Below are positions 43,448 through 51,424 of a DNA stretch of 54,639 nucleotides, in pieces (positions within the stretch are counted from its first letter, which is position 1; every line of letters starts with the position of its first letter). The notes below the pieces were generated by a model, which ran no database searches, was not told where the DNA came from, and saw only the letters and a program-made list of their open reading frames with translations. The DNA comes from Gammaproteobacteria bacterium (lineage in GTDB: Bacteria; Gemmatimonadota; Gemmatimonadetes; Longimicrobiales; Gaopeijiaceae), in the NCBI GenBank assembly GCA_009840525.1, contig VXNP01000148.1, positions 1 through 54,639 on the forward strand, written 5' to 3'. The position numbers and the translations under genes were made by a program.

Positions 43448-45502
43448 ATGCAGCGGCTGACCGTCCTCGCGATTCTGACCCTCCTGTCGACGTTTGCGTT
43501 CGCGCCCGAGCACGCGAGCGCGCAGGCCGGCGCCGAGAGCGTCGTGCGGCTCGAGGCGTCTCCGCCATCGGTGGTCGTCATGACGGGTGAGGAAGTCCCG
43601 TTCGAGGTGCGCGCCCTGGACGCCCAGGGCCGCGTGGTGACGGACGCCCAGGTGCGTACGGTGGCGCCCCGGGCGGCGGCGACCGTGCGCGGGGGGACGG
43701 TGCGCGGGCGGACGATGGGCGAGTACGAGATCGTGGCGACGCTGTTGGCGCCGCCCGGATACGAAGGAACCCCGCCCAGCCTGCGCGTGCCGCTCACGGT
43801 GCTGGCTCCCGAGGTCGCCGCGGTGGAGGTCAACGCCGAGCCGGGCCGCCTCTACCAGGGGACCACCCTCCGCCACACCGCCATAGCGCGCCACGCGGAC
43901 GGATCCGCGCGGCCGGGCCCGGTTGTGTCGTGGTCCAGTTCCGATCCGTCCGTCGCCACCGTCGACCGCTTCGGCTACGTGACCGCCAACGGCACGGGCG
44001 CGGTCACCATCCGCGCCGACGTGGAGGGGACGGCCGGCACGGTCGCCTACGACGTGGCCCCGTTCCCCGCGGTCTCGCTGGACATCACCGGGCTGGCGGA
44101 CGAGGTGCGCACTGGCGATGTTCAGCACCTCACCGCGGCGGCGCGGGACGCGGCCGGCGAGGTTGTCGCGGACGTGCCGGTGACCTGGACCCACACGGCC
44201 GTGCCCGATGCGGAGATGATCGCGTCCAGCGCGCCCGGCCAGATTGCGCGCGACCGCTTCGTCGCCGACGTGCCGGGCGTGTACACGATCGTGGCCAACG
44301 CTGGTCCGCTCTCGTCGCGCGCGACCCTCCAGGCCGTCGGCCGCGACGCGGTGCGTGAGCTCACGCTGGTGGGCACAGGGAGCACCGCCACCGTGCGCAC
44401 CACCGACTTCTGGGTGTTCGAGGGGCTGGACGGCCGCGACTACGCGCTCACGGGCGCCAAGATGTCGGACGGGTACGCCTACGCCTGGGACGTCACCAAC
44501 CCGGCCAACATCTTCAAGACCGACTCGCTGCAGGTGGACGCGCGCGCCGTCAACGACGTGAAAGTGTCCCCCGATGCACGCTACGCCACCCTCACGCGCG
44601 AAGGAGCCTCCAACCGGCGCAACGGGGTGGTCTTCCTCGACCTGGCCGACCCCGCCCACCCCGTGATCGCCTCCGAGGTGGTCGAGGGACTCACCGGCGG
44701 AGTTCACAATGCCTTCCCCGACGACGATTACGCCTACGTGCTGGCCGCCGGCGACAAGTACGTCATCATCGACGTCGCCGACATCTACAATCCACGCGTG
44801 GTCGGCGAGTACAACCACCCCGACAGCCGCCTCCACGACGTCTGGGTGCTGGACGGCATCGCCTACTCGGCCGAGTGGGAGAAGGGCATGGTGGCCGTGG
44901 ACGTGGGCAACGGGCGCTGGGGGGGCACCCCGGAGAATCCGGTGCTCATCTCCGAGCTGCCGGTGCCGACCGGCACCACGCACGCCATCTTCCCATACCG
45001 TTCGCAGTCCACGGACCGGTTCTACGTCTTTGTCGGGGACGAGAACATGCAGCGGAGGGGCCTCGCCAACGCGGGACCGCGGGGCGGCGGCACCTACCAG
45101 TTGCCGTACGACCCGGAAACTGGGATGAACGGGATACCGCTCGCGACCCAGGGCTACATCCAGGTGATCGACTTCACCGATCCGGACAACCCGGAGATGG
45201 TCGCCCGCTACGAGGTCAGCGAGTACGGCACCCACAACATCTGGGTGGAGGACGACATGCTCTACCAGGCGTACTACGAGGGCGGGCTGCGCGTGGTCGA
45301 CGTCTCCGGCGAGCTGATGGGCAACTTGTACACGCAGGGCCGCGAAATCGCCGTGCACAAGTCGACGGACGTGAACGGCTGGGTGCCCAACTCGACCATG
45401 GTGTGGAGCGCGATGCCCTTCAAGGGACACGTCTTCTTCTCCGACACCAACTCCGGGCTGTGGTCGGTGAAGGTGGAGCCGCCCGAGCGGCCCGTGTCGT
45501 AG
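43448..45502 (+). CDS. Secreted LVIVD-repeat protein with Ig-like (BIG2) domains
   Basis: 684 residues. Signal peptide MQRLTVLAILTLLSTFAFAPEHASAQ. Three Ig-like domains (about 30-300) include the BIG2 hallmark VSWSSSDPSVATVDRFGYVTANGTGAVTIRA. A beta-propeller (about 305-680) is built from LVIVD-type blades such as 'YVIIDVADIYNPRVVGEYNHPD', 'YIQVIDFTDPDNPEMVARYEVSE' and 'LRVVDVSGELMGN'. Probably periplasmic or surface-exposed; no enzyme residues are obvious. TGGAG lies 7 nt before the ATG. It precedes the QhpG-like gene by 54 nt on the same strand, so it may belong to that unit. Confidence 0.85.
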   Translation: MQRLTVLAILTLLSTFAFAPEHASAQAGAESVVRLEASPPSVVVMTGEEVPFEVRALDAQGRVVTDAQVRTVAPRAAATVRGGTVRGRTMGEYEIVATLLAPPGYEGTPPSLRVPLTVLAPEVAAVEVNAEPGRLYQGTTLRHTAIARHADGSARPGPVVSWSSSDPSVATVDRFGYVTANGTGAVTIRADVEGTAGTVAYDVAPFPAVSLDITGLADEVRTGDVQHLTAAARDAAGEVVADVPVTWTHTAVPDAEMIASSAPGQIARDRFVADVPGVYTIVANAGPLSSRATLQAVGRDAVRELTLVGTGSTATVRTTDFWVFEGLDGRDYALTGAKMSDGYAYAWDVTNPANIFKTDSLQVDARAVNDVKVSPDARYATLTREGASNRRNGVVFLDLADPAHPVIASEVVEGLTGGVHNAFPDDDYAYVLAAGDKYVIIDVADIYNPRVVGEYNHPDSRLHDVWVLDGIAYSAEWEKGMVAVDVGNGRWGGTPENPVLISELPVPTGTTHAIFPYRSQSTDRFYVFVGDENMQRRGLANAGPRGGGTYQLPYDPETGMNGIPLATQGYIQVIDFTDPDNPEMVARYEVSEYGTHNIWVEDDMLYQAYYEGGLRVVDVSGELMGNLYTQGREIAVHKSTDVNGWVPNSTMVWSAMPFKGHVFFSDTNSGLWSVKVEPPERPVS

Positions 45503-45556
45503 GCGCAACCGGACGAACAGCGAGCCTCAACCGGGACGCGCTGGCCGAGCGCCGGG

Positions 45557-47161
45557 ATGAAGGCCGGGGAATCCAACCGTATTTTCGACGCGGTCGTCAT
45601 CGGCGGTGGGCCGGCCGGGTCCGCCGTGAGCCGTCTGCTCGCGCGTTGGGGGCACTCGGTCGTCCTTCTCACGCGCCGGCCGACTGGCCATCCCGCACTT
45701 GCCGAGTCCGTTCCCCCCAGCGCGCGCAAGCTCTTCACCCTTCTGGGGATCGCGCCGGAGATCGACGACGCGGGTTTCTTCCCGGCCCGGGGCAATCTCG
45801 TCCGCTGGGGCGATGCCCCGCTCCGGCGAGCCGACTTCGCGCCCGGGAGCATCGGCCACCACGTAGTGCGCGACGTCTTCGACGCCCTGCTTCTCGATCT
45901 CGCTGAAGAAGCGGGCGCCGAGGTGCGGCGCGATGCCACGGTGCGGCGAGTGGTGGGGACGGAGGCCGGTCGCGAAGGGGAAGGGGAGCAACTGCAGCGA
46001 GTCGAGTATGAGGACTGGCATGGCGGCACGGGAGTCCTCCGGGCTCGCTTCGTCGTGGATTGCTCCGGCCGCACGGGAGTCATCGCGAACGCGGGCCTGC
46101 GCGTCCACGACCAGTCAAACGCCACCATCGCGCTGGCCGGGGTGTGGCGGGCGAACGCCGGCGCATCCCCGGCCGAGCCATACACCTTGGTGGAGAGCTA
46201 CCGCGACGGCTGGGCCTGGTCGATGCCGGTATCGGACGCGCGCCGCTACCTGACCATGATGATCGACCCCCGCAGGACCGAGCTGCTCAAGGGGCAGGGA
46301 CACCGCCGCCTCTACCTGGCGGAACTCGAGAAGACCCGGGAGGCCCGCCGTCTCGTGGCCGACGCTCGCCTTGAGAGCGACATCAGCGGGCACACCTCCT
46401 CCCAGTACACCGCCTCCCGCTTCGCCGAGGACGGGCTCCTGCTGGTCGGGGATGCGGGCAGCTTCATCGATCCGCTCGCCTCGGCAGGGGTCAAGAAGGC
46501 GCTCGCTTCCGCGTGGCTCGCGGCGGTGGTGGTCCACACCTGCATCTCGACGCCCGACATGCGCGACGTGGCGCTCGAGTTCTTCGACAACCGCGAACGA
46601 GCGACCTGGCTCGGCCACCGCCGCCACACGGCCCGGTACTACCGTGAGGCGGCCGCGGCGCACGGTCACGGCTTCTGGAGCGCGCGCGCGGCGGCCGCCG
46701 GGGACATCGAGGCGCCCGCGCGTCCAGACGCGGCGCAAGCCTCCGCCCTCGACCCCGCTGCGGAAGTACACGTCCCGGTCCCGACCGAGCCCGACATCGC
46801 CGCGCTGCGCAAAGACCCGGATGTCCTGCGCGCCTTCCGCGAACTGCGTGCCGCGCCCAGCATCCGCCTCCGCCCCGCGCCCGGCCTGCGCCATCCCCGG
46901 CTGCCCGCGGTACGCGGCCGCCGGATTGTTCTCGACGAGCACCTCGCCTCGCCCGCGCTTCCCGACGGCGTGCGCTTCCTGCGCGACGTCGACCTCCCGC
47001 CCCTCGTCGAAATGGCCGGCAGCTTCGAGCAGGTACCCGACCTCTACCAGGCCTACCTGGACCGCGTCGCCACCGTCTCGCTGCCGGATTTCCTGGGCGC
47101 GCTCTCCGTCCTCCTCGGCAAGGGGATGCTGACGAACGAACCCCAGGGAGGTCGCCGATGA
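45557..47161 (+). CDS. qhpG: FAD-dependent monooxygenase, QhpG-like (halogenase-fold)
   Basis: 534 residues. GGGPAG at 16-21 binds FAD; GDAGSFIDPLASAGVKKAL at 298-316 is the second FAD motif; WAWSMP at 219-224 matches the WxWxIP element of the flavin halogenase group. Where halogenases keep the catalytic Lys, this protein reads PARGNLVRWGD, without lysine, which favours hydroxylation. QhpG, of this fold, dihydroxylates the Trp of the amine dehydrogenase gamma subunit before quinone formation. The qhpADCB genes start 2.5 kb downstream on the same strand, which supports the call. The tail beyond residue 385 (about 150 residues) is longer than expected. ATGA overlap with the FGE-like gene. Confidence 0.72.
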   Translation: MKAGESNRIFDAVVIGGGPAGSAVSRLLARWGHSVVLLTRRPTGHPALAESVPPSARKLFTLLGIAPEIDDAGFFPARGNLVRWGDAPLRRADFAPGSIGHHVVRDVFDALLLDLAEEAGAEVRRDATVRRVVGTEAGREGEGEQLQRVEYEDWHGGTGVLRARFVVDCSGRTGVIANAGLRVHDQSNATIALAGVWRANAGASPAEPYTLVESYRDGWAWSMPVSDARRYLTMMIDPRRTELLKGQGHRRLYLAELEKTREARRLVADARLESDISGHTSSQYTASRFAEDGLLLVGDAGSFIDPLASAGVKKALASAWLAAVVVHTCISTPDMRDVALEFFDNRERATWLGHRRHTARYYREAAAAHGHGFWSARAAAAGDIEAPARPDAAQASALDPAAEVHVPVPTEPDIAALRKDPDVLRAFRELRAAPSIRLRPAPGLRHPRLPAVRGRRIVLDEHLASPALPDGVRFLRDVDLPPLVEMAGSFEQVPDLYQAYLDRVATVSLPDFLGALSVLLGKGMLTNEPQGGRR

Positions 47162-48057
47162 TGATGCCGGCGCGCTACAGGATGATGGTCGCCGGGGGAG
47201 CACTGGCGCTTCTGCTTCTACCTGGCTGCATGCGCCCGGTGAGTGCCCAGCAGCCTGGACCGGGTACTGTCTTCAGAGACTGCGAGGCTTGCCCGGAGAT
47301 GATGGTAGTGCCTCCGGGAAGCTTCATGATGGGATCGCCCCGAACCCCGCGAGGCATGTATGTCGACGAGGGGCCGCGCCACCGGGCGACGATCGGGTAT
47401 CCTCTGGCGGTGGGGGTATTCGAAGTGACCTTCGCCGAATGGGATGCCTGCGTGAGCGCCGGGGGCTGCCTGGGCTACCGGCCGGACGACCAGGGCTCGG
47501 GCCGCGGAAGGCGACCCGTCATCAACGTCTCCTGGGAGGACGCGCGGAGGTACGTCGCCTGGCTGTCGGAGCAGACAGGCGAAGCGTACCGGTTGCCGAG
47601 CGAAGCCGAATGGGAGTACGTGGCGCGTGCCGGGACGGAGACGGCGTGGTACTGGGGAGAGGACCCTGGGGAACAATGCCGTCACGCCAACGGATTCGAC
47701 CGCGAACTCGCCGAGAGACGCGGAGTGGAGGACGCCACGATCAGGGTCGTGCCCGTGTCCTGTTCCGACGGGTATGACGGGGTGGCCCCGGTGGGGTCGT
47801 TCGAGCCGAACGGCTTCGGACTCCATGACGTGTCGGGCAACGTCTGGGAGTGGACGGACGACTGCTGGAACGAAACCTATGCGGGCGCTCCGGCCGACGG
47901 CAGCGCCTGGAGCCGCGGATACTGCGTTCCCCGCGTGGTGCGCGGCGGCTCCTGGAACAACCCGCCCGGTCTCCTGCGCTCGGCGTTCCGTGACGGGATT
48001 CCGCGTGAAGACCGAGGGTTCAACGTCGGGTTCCGGGTTGCCCGGTCGATGCACTAA
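47158..48057 (+). CDS. FGE/sulfatase-modifying-factor-like lipoprotein
   Basis: 299 residues. Lipoprotein signal with lipobox LLLLPGC (Cys24). The formylglycine-generating-enzyme fold covers about 40-297: MMVVPPGSFMMGSP, VFEVTFAEWDACVSAGGC, INVSWEDARRYVAWLSEQTG, RLPSEAEWEYVARAG, FGLHDVSGNVWEWTDDCW, RVVRGGSWNNPP, NVGFRVARS. Several extra Cys are present (CEACPE, CVSAGGC, CRHAN, VSCSDG, DDCW, GYC); the copper-binding Cys pair of true FGE is not obvious, so it may be a structural relative. Its ATGA overlap with the QhpG-like gene implies coupled translation, a hint that it serves the same pathway in the periplasm. Confidence 0.85.
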   Translation: MMMPARYRMMVAGGALALLLLPGCMRPVSAQQPGPGTVFRDCEACPEMMVVPPGSFMMGSPRTPRGMYVDEGPRHRATIGYPLAVGVFEVTFAEWDACVSAGGCLGYRPDDQGSGRGRRPVINVSWEDARRYVAWLSEQTGEAYRLPSEAEWEYVARAGTETAWYWGEDPGEQCRHANGFDRELAERRGVEDATIRVVPVSCSDGYDGVAPVGSFEPNGFGLHDVSGNVWEWTDDCWNETYAGAPADGSAWSRGYCVPRVVRGGSWNNPPGLLRSAFRDGIPREDRGFNVGFRVARSMH

Positions 48058-48097
48058 GGCTTTTCGGACGGTCGGAGGAGCGCACCCTCCCTGGCAG

Positions 48098-48739
48098 TCA
48101 GTCGAGCTCCGGCGGTTCCCCCGTGTAGAAGGCGATCGTGCGCTTTGCCGCCGCACGCGCGGCGTCCGGCTCCTCTCCGGAAGCGACCGCCGCCTGCCCC
48201 CATCCTTCACCACTTCCCCGGATGAACGCCTTGCCGTCCCGCGACGTCGCAAAAGCCAACTCATCCGGCTTCAGCGCGTCCGGTCGCGCCAGGTGGAACG
48301 CCAGACCCAGGAGGCCCAGCTCCCAGCCGACGCCGGTCGCCCCCGGGCCGTACTGGCTCCAGTGTTCCGACAGCCGTTGCGTGTGCGTCAGGGTCAGCTT
48401 CGCCCGCCCGGCTCCATCTTGCGAGAACCGTACCTCCACCCAGCTCACGTCCTCGCCGAACTCCCAGGTAAGCGCGAAATGCCAGGGCCGCCCGCAGGCC
48501 GTGATCGAGCCACCCGCATTGCCTTCCAGCCGATAGCGCCCACCCGGTCTGAGTTCGCCCGTGACCGGAAGAAACCAACGTGCAAGCCGCTCGCTGGTGG
48601 TGACGGCGTCCCACAGATCCTCCAGGGATGTGTGATAACTGCGGGAGAGGATGACGGCGCGCGCGGGCTCTCCATCACGCTGCAGCACCGACACTGCGCG
48701 CTCCGTGGCGCCCTGGTGTTCTGCGACGTCGAAGTTCAT
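48098..48739 (-). CDS. SRPBCC (AHSA1-like) protein
   Basis: 213 residues. An AHSA1/CalC-type domain: VILSRSYHTSLEDLWDAVTTSERLARWFLPVTGELRPGGRYRL, then FSQDGAGRAKLTLTHTQ and GWELGLLGLAFHLA. The C-terminal 60 residues are an Ala-rich helical extension (AAKRTIAFYTGEPPELD). Function unknown; related proteins bind hydrophobic ligands. GGGAGG lies just before the ATG. It follows the PIN toxin by 12 nt on the same strand and converges on the FGE-like gene. Confidence 0.82.
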   Translation of the reverse strand: MNFDVAEHQGATERAVSVLQRDGEPARAVILSRSYHTSLEDLWDAVTTSERLARWFLPVTGELRPGGRYRLEGNAGGSITACGRPWHFALTWEFGEDVSWVEVRFSQDGAGRAKLTLTHTQRLSEHWSQYGPGATGVGWELGLLGLAFHLARPDALKPDELAFATSRDGKAFIRGSGEGWGQAAVASGEEPDAARAAAKRTIAFYTGEPPELD

Positions 48740-48751
48740 GAGTCCTCCCGG

Positions 48752-49174
48752 TTATTCGGCCCCAACCAAGGCGTCGCGAGGGGTGATGACCGAGCCAGAC
48801 CGCGGAGGGTTCTCCAACAGCAGCCGGTCGCCCGTGATGAGTTGACAACCGGGCTGGCTGGCGAGCAGCGCCCAAAGATGGTTGTCGCCCGGTTCCGGGG
48901 CGGCTTCGCTCTTGCTTGGCTCGCGCCACACCGCGTTCGCTGCCAGGTCGGTCAGCAGGCTGTCGATCTCGTCTTCGGTTTGCTGATGAAACCGTGCCAC
49001 GCCGGATCGCCGCAGCACTCCCGAATACTCCGAAAGCAAGGCTCCGGACATCAGATAGAGCAGCCGGCCGTCGAGCATTGCGTCGAGAATCCGCGACGGA
49101 GGGCTGTGCGGGTCGGCACTCGTCATTCCGGACACGACGACATTGGTATCCACGACGAAGACCCCCCGGGTCAA
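48752..49174 (-). CDS. PIN-domain toxin (COG1569-type)
   Basis: 140 residues. PIN acids: Asp in VFVVDTNVVVSG, Glu in LLSEYSGVL, Asp in EPGDNHLWALLAS, and the closing 'QLITGDRLLLENPP'. This is the 'putative toxin component near PIN' branch, distinct from the VapC at 28.3 kb. TTG 49174 overlaps the antitoxin stop as TTGA. It would be an RNase held in check by the upstream antitoxin. Confidence 0.88.
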   Translation of the reverse strand: MTRGVFVVDTNVVVSGMTSADPHSPPSRILDAMLDGRLLYLMSGALLSEYSGVLRRSGVARFHQQTEDEIDSLLTDLAANAVWREPSKSEAAPEPGDNHLWALLASQPGCQLITGDRLLLENPPRSGSVITPRDALVGAE

Positions 49175-49416
49175 TCGTCCTTCCCGGCTCGGTATCGCCT
49201 GGTTTCGCGCACCGCCAATGCCATCGCCTCTTCATCGCTCAAGCCGGCACTCGAACGCGCTCGCGCGACGATATCACGTGCCGTCATGGAAGGAAGGATA
49301 CCCCTGAATTCAAGGCTCTCTTCGATGATCGCGCCCATGGAGCGTCCTTGTCGGGCCGCGGCCTCTCGCAAGGCCCGGTGTGTACGGTCCGTCAAGCTGA
49401 TTGTGAGGCGTGGCAT
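49171..49416 (-). CDS. Ribbon-helix-helix-type antitoxin
   Basis: 81 residues. MPRLTISLTDRTHRALREAAARQGRSMGAIIEESLEFR has the beta strand and two helices of a ribbon-helix-helix DNA-binding domain; the acidic/Arg tail (LSDEEAMALAVRETRRYRAGKDD) should wrap the toxin. The ATG at 49416 was chosen because it begins the ribbon strand; ATG 49455 would add 13 residues. TTGA overlap with the toxin. Confidence 0.85.
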   Translation of the reverse strand: MPRLTISLTDRTHRALREAAARQGRSMGAIIEESLEFRGILPSMTARDIVARARSSAGLSDEEAMALAVRETRRYRAGKDD

Positions 49417-49461
49417 GGCACGAAATCCCGGGTTTCGACGACGGTGCTGAGACATGAAAAC

Positions 49462-49503
49462 ACCATAGCACCAACACATCACCGATGCAACGTGCATGCA
49501 TCG
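49462..49503 (-). promoter_or_regulatory. Putative antitoxin promoter with inverted-repeat operator
   Basis: On the minus strand TTGCAT (49490-49485) and TATGGT (49467-49462) are 17 nt apart, a plausible -35/-10 pair for the antitoxin gene. CGATGCA (49483-49489) and TGCATCG (49497-49503) form 7-bp inverted arms overlapping the -35, as expected for autoregulation by a dimeric antitoxin. The qhpA start lies 125 nt away on the other strand. Confidence 0.4.
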
Positions 49504-49627
49504 ACCCGGGCTCGTGTGCTCTCCGCCCCGCCGGATCTCCCCGTTTGTCTCCCGTCCCCGCAGGCGGTATCATCCCTATGCCGCATACACCGGTAAACAA
49601 GAGTTTCTCCAACTCCCGGGTCCCCGC

Positions 49628-51424
49628 ATGGTTCACCGCCCTCGTTTGACCCGCGCGCGCCTCCTGGCCGGATTGCTCGCCACAGGCTCGTTCGTCGTCG
49701 CCTCCGGCGCCAGCGCCCAGAGCGACGAGGAAGGCTTCCCGATCGACCACGAGACCATCCGCGCCCGCTGCGCGGCGTGCCACCTCCCGGATTCCGAAGG
49801 GCGCATGTCGCGCATCTCCTTCGAGCGCAAGACGCCGGAGGGATGGCAGGGCTCGCTGCAGCGCATGATCTCGCTCAACGGCGTGACCCTCGCGCCCGAG
49901 GAAGCGCGCGAGATCGTGAAGTATCTCTCGGACCACCAGGGATTGGCGCCCGAGGAGCTGCGTCCCGGTCTCTTCGAGGTCGAGAAGCGGATGATCGACC
50001 ACCGCTATCTGGCGGATACCGACGTCGAGTTCACCTGCATCCAGTGCCACTCGATGGGGCGGGTGATCACGCAGCGGCGCACGCGTGAGGAGTGGGAGCT
50101 CCTGATGTCAACGCACCGCGGCTACTATCCGCTCGCGGACTTCCAGGCCTTTCTGCGCATGGGCCCCACGCCCGATCAGCCCGGTCCCGACGGGGAGCCG
50201 CCGGACACGCGCCAGCCCATGGAGCGCGCCGTCGATCACCTCTCCGAGGTCTTCCCTCTCCACACTCCCGAGTGGGCGGCGTGGTCGGCCACCATGCGCC
50301 CGTCCCGCCTGGAGGGCACATGGGTCATGTCGGGTCATCAGCCCGGACGCGGCGCGCTCTACGGCACGGTCACCATGGGGGACGGCGGCGAACAGGACGC
50401 GTTCGTCACCCGTGCCAGCTACACGTTCCCGGCCACCGGCGAGACCGTCACCCGGCGGGGCCGCGGGCTGGTGTACACCGGATACCAGTGGCGTGGGCGC
50501 TCCTTCGAGTCCGATGAAGCCGATGGGGCGATGCGCGAGGTGATGCTGGTGGAGCGCGGCATGAACGAGATCAGCGGCCGCTGGTTCCGGGGCGACTACG
50601 ACGAGATCGGCATGGACGTGCGCCTCACGCGCGTGGCCGGCTCCCCGGTCGTCGCGGGCGTGCATCCCCGCGCCCTCCAACTGGGTGGCGGCGAGCGCGA
50701 GGTGCGCATCTTCGGAGCCGGGTTCGCGGACGGCGTCGGGCCCGGAGATGTGGATCTGGGCCCCGGGCTGACCGTCAACAGGGTGGTCAGCGCCTCCTCC
50801 GACGAGATCACCCTCAACGTGACCCTGGCGCCCGATGCGGCTCCGGGGGGGCGCGACGTTTTCGTCGGTGGAGCGAGTCTGGCGCAGGCCGTGGTCGTCC
50901 ACGACGGCATCGACCGCATTCAGGTGCTGCCGCGCACCGGGATGGCCCGCGTGGGCGGCATCGTCTTCCCGAAGGGCTACCAGCAGTTCGAAGCGGTCGC
51001 CTTCGACGATGGGCCTGACGGGCGTCCAAGCTCCGACGACGATCTGGAGCTGGGGCCGGTCGAGGTCGACTGGAGCCTCGAGGAGTACGCGGCGACCTTC
51101 GACGACAACGACATCGAGTTCGTCGGCTCGATCGACCAGACCGGACTTTTCGTGCCCGCGGCCGACGGCCCCAACCCGGACCGCGACCGAAACCGCAACA
51201 ACGTCGGCGACGTGTGGGTGGTGGCCGCACTCGCACAGGACGACAACGGCGACCGTCCCCTGCGGGCGCGCGCCCACCTGGTCGTGACCGTCCCGCTCTA
51301 TCTCCTTTTCGATGCGGGAGCCAACGTGAGCACGGGAGCGAGCCCGGATCCGGCGGCAAGCTCGAACGGACGAGGAAGCCGAACCCCCGGACCGAATCCC
51401 GGAATGGGAAGGAGCCCGCAATGA
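49628..51424 (+). CDS. qhpA: Quinohemoprotein amine dehydrogenase alpha subunit (di-heme)
   Basis: 598 residues. Signal peptide (LTRARLLAGLLATGSFVVASGASAQ, cleaved near residue 30). Domain 1 is a di-heme cytochrome c with CAACH (48-52) and CIQCH (137-141). Domains 2-4 are beta-rich, including GTWVMSGHQPGRGALYGTVTM and the Ig-like 'VVAGVHPRALQLGGGEREVRIFGAGFADG', as in the known alpha subunit of about 500-550 residues. It takes electrons from the tryptophylquinone of the gamma subunit and passes them to periplasmic acceptors. The Gly/Ser/Pro-rich tail (about 570-598) is an addition. ATG 49628 directly precedes the signal. ATGA overlap with qhpD. The gene set A-D-C-B secures the name. Confidence 0.93.
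   Translation: MVHRPRLTRARLLAGLLATGSFVVASGASAQSDEEGFPIDHETIRARCAACHLPDSEGRMSRISFERKTPEGWQGSLQRMISLNGVTLAPEEAREIVKYLSDHQGLAPEELRPGLFEVEKRMIDHRYLADTDVEFTCIQCHSMGRVITQRRTREEWELLMSTHRGYYPLADFQAFLRMGPTPDQPGPDGEPPDTRQPMERAVDHLSEVFPLHTPEWAAWSATMRPSRLEGTWVMSGHQPGRGALYGTVTMGDGGEQDAFVTRASYTFPATGETVTRRGRGLVYTGYQWRGRSFESDEADGAMREVMLVERGMNEISGRWFRGDYDEIGMDVRLTRVAGSPVVAGVHPRALQLGGGEREVRIFGAGFADGVGPGDVDLGPGLTVNRVVSASSDEITLNVTLAPDAAPGGRDVFVGGASLAQAVVVHDGIDRIQVLPRTGMARVGGIVFPKGYQQFEAVAFDDGPDGRPSSDDDLELGPVEVDWSLEEYAATFDDNDIEFVGSIDQTGLFVPAADGPNPDRDRNRNNVGDVWVVAALAQDDNGDRPLRARAHLVVTVPLYLLFDAGANVSTGASPDPAASSNGRGSRTPGPNPGMGRSPQ

Noticed and set aside
45557-47161. Flavin-dependent tryptophan halogenase
   Set aside because: The WxWxMP element fits the superfamily, but the catalytic lysine is not seen and the gene lies by qhpADCB, so a QhpG-type monooxygenase is the better reading.
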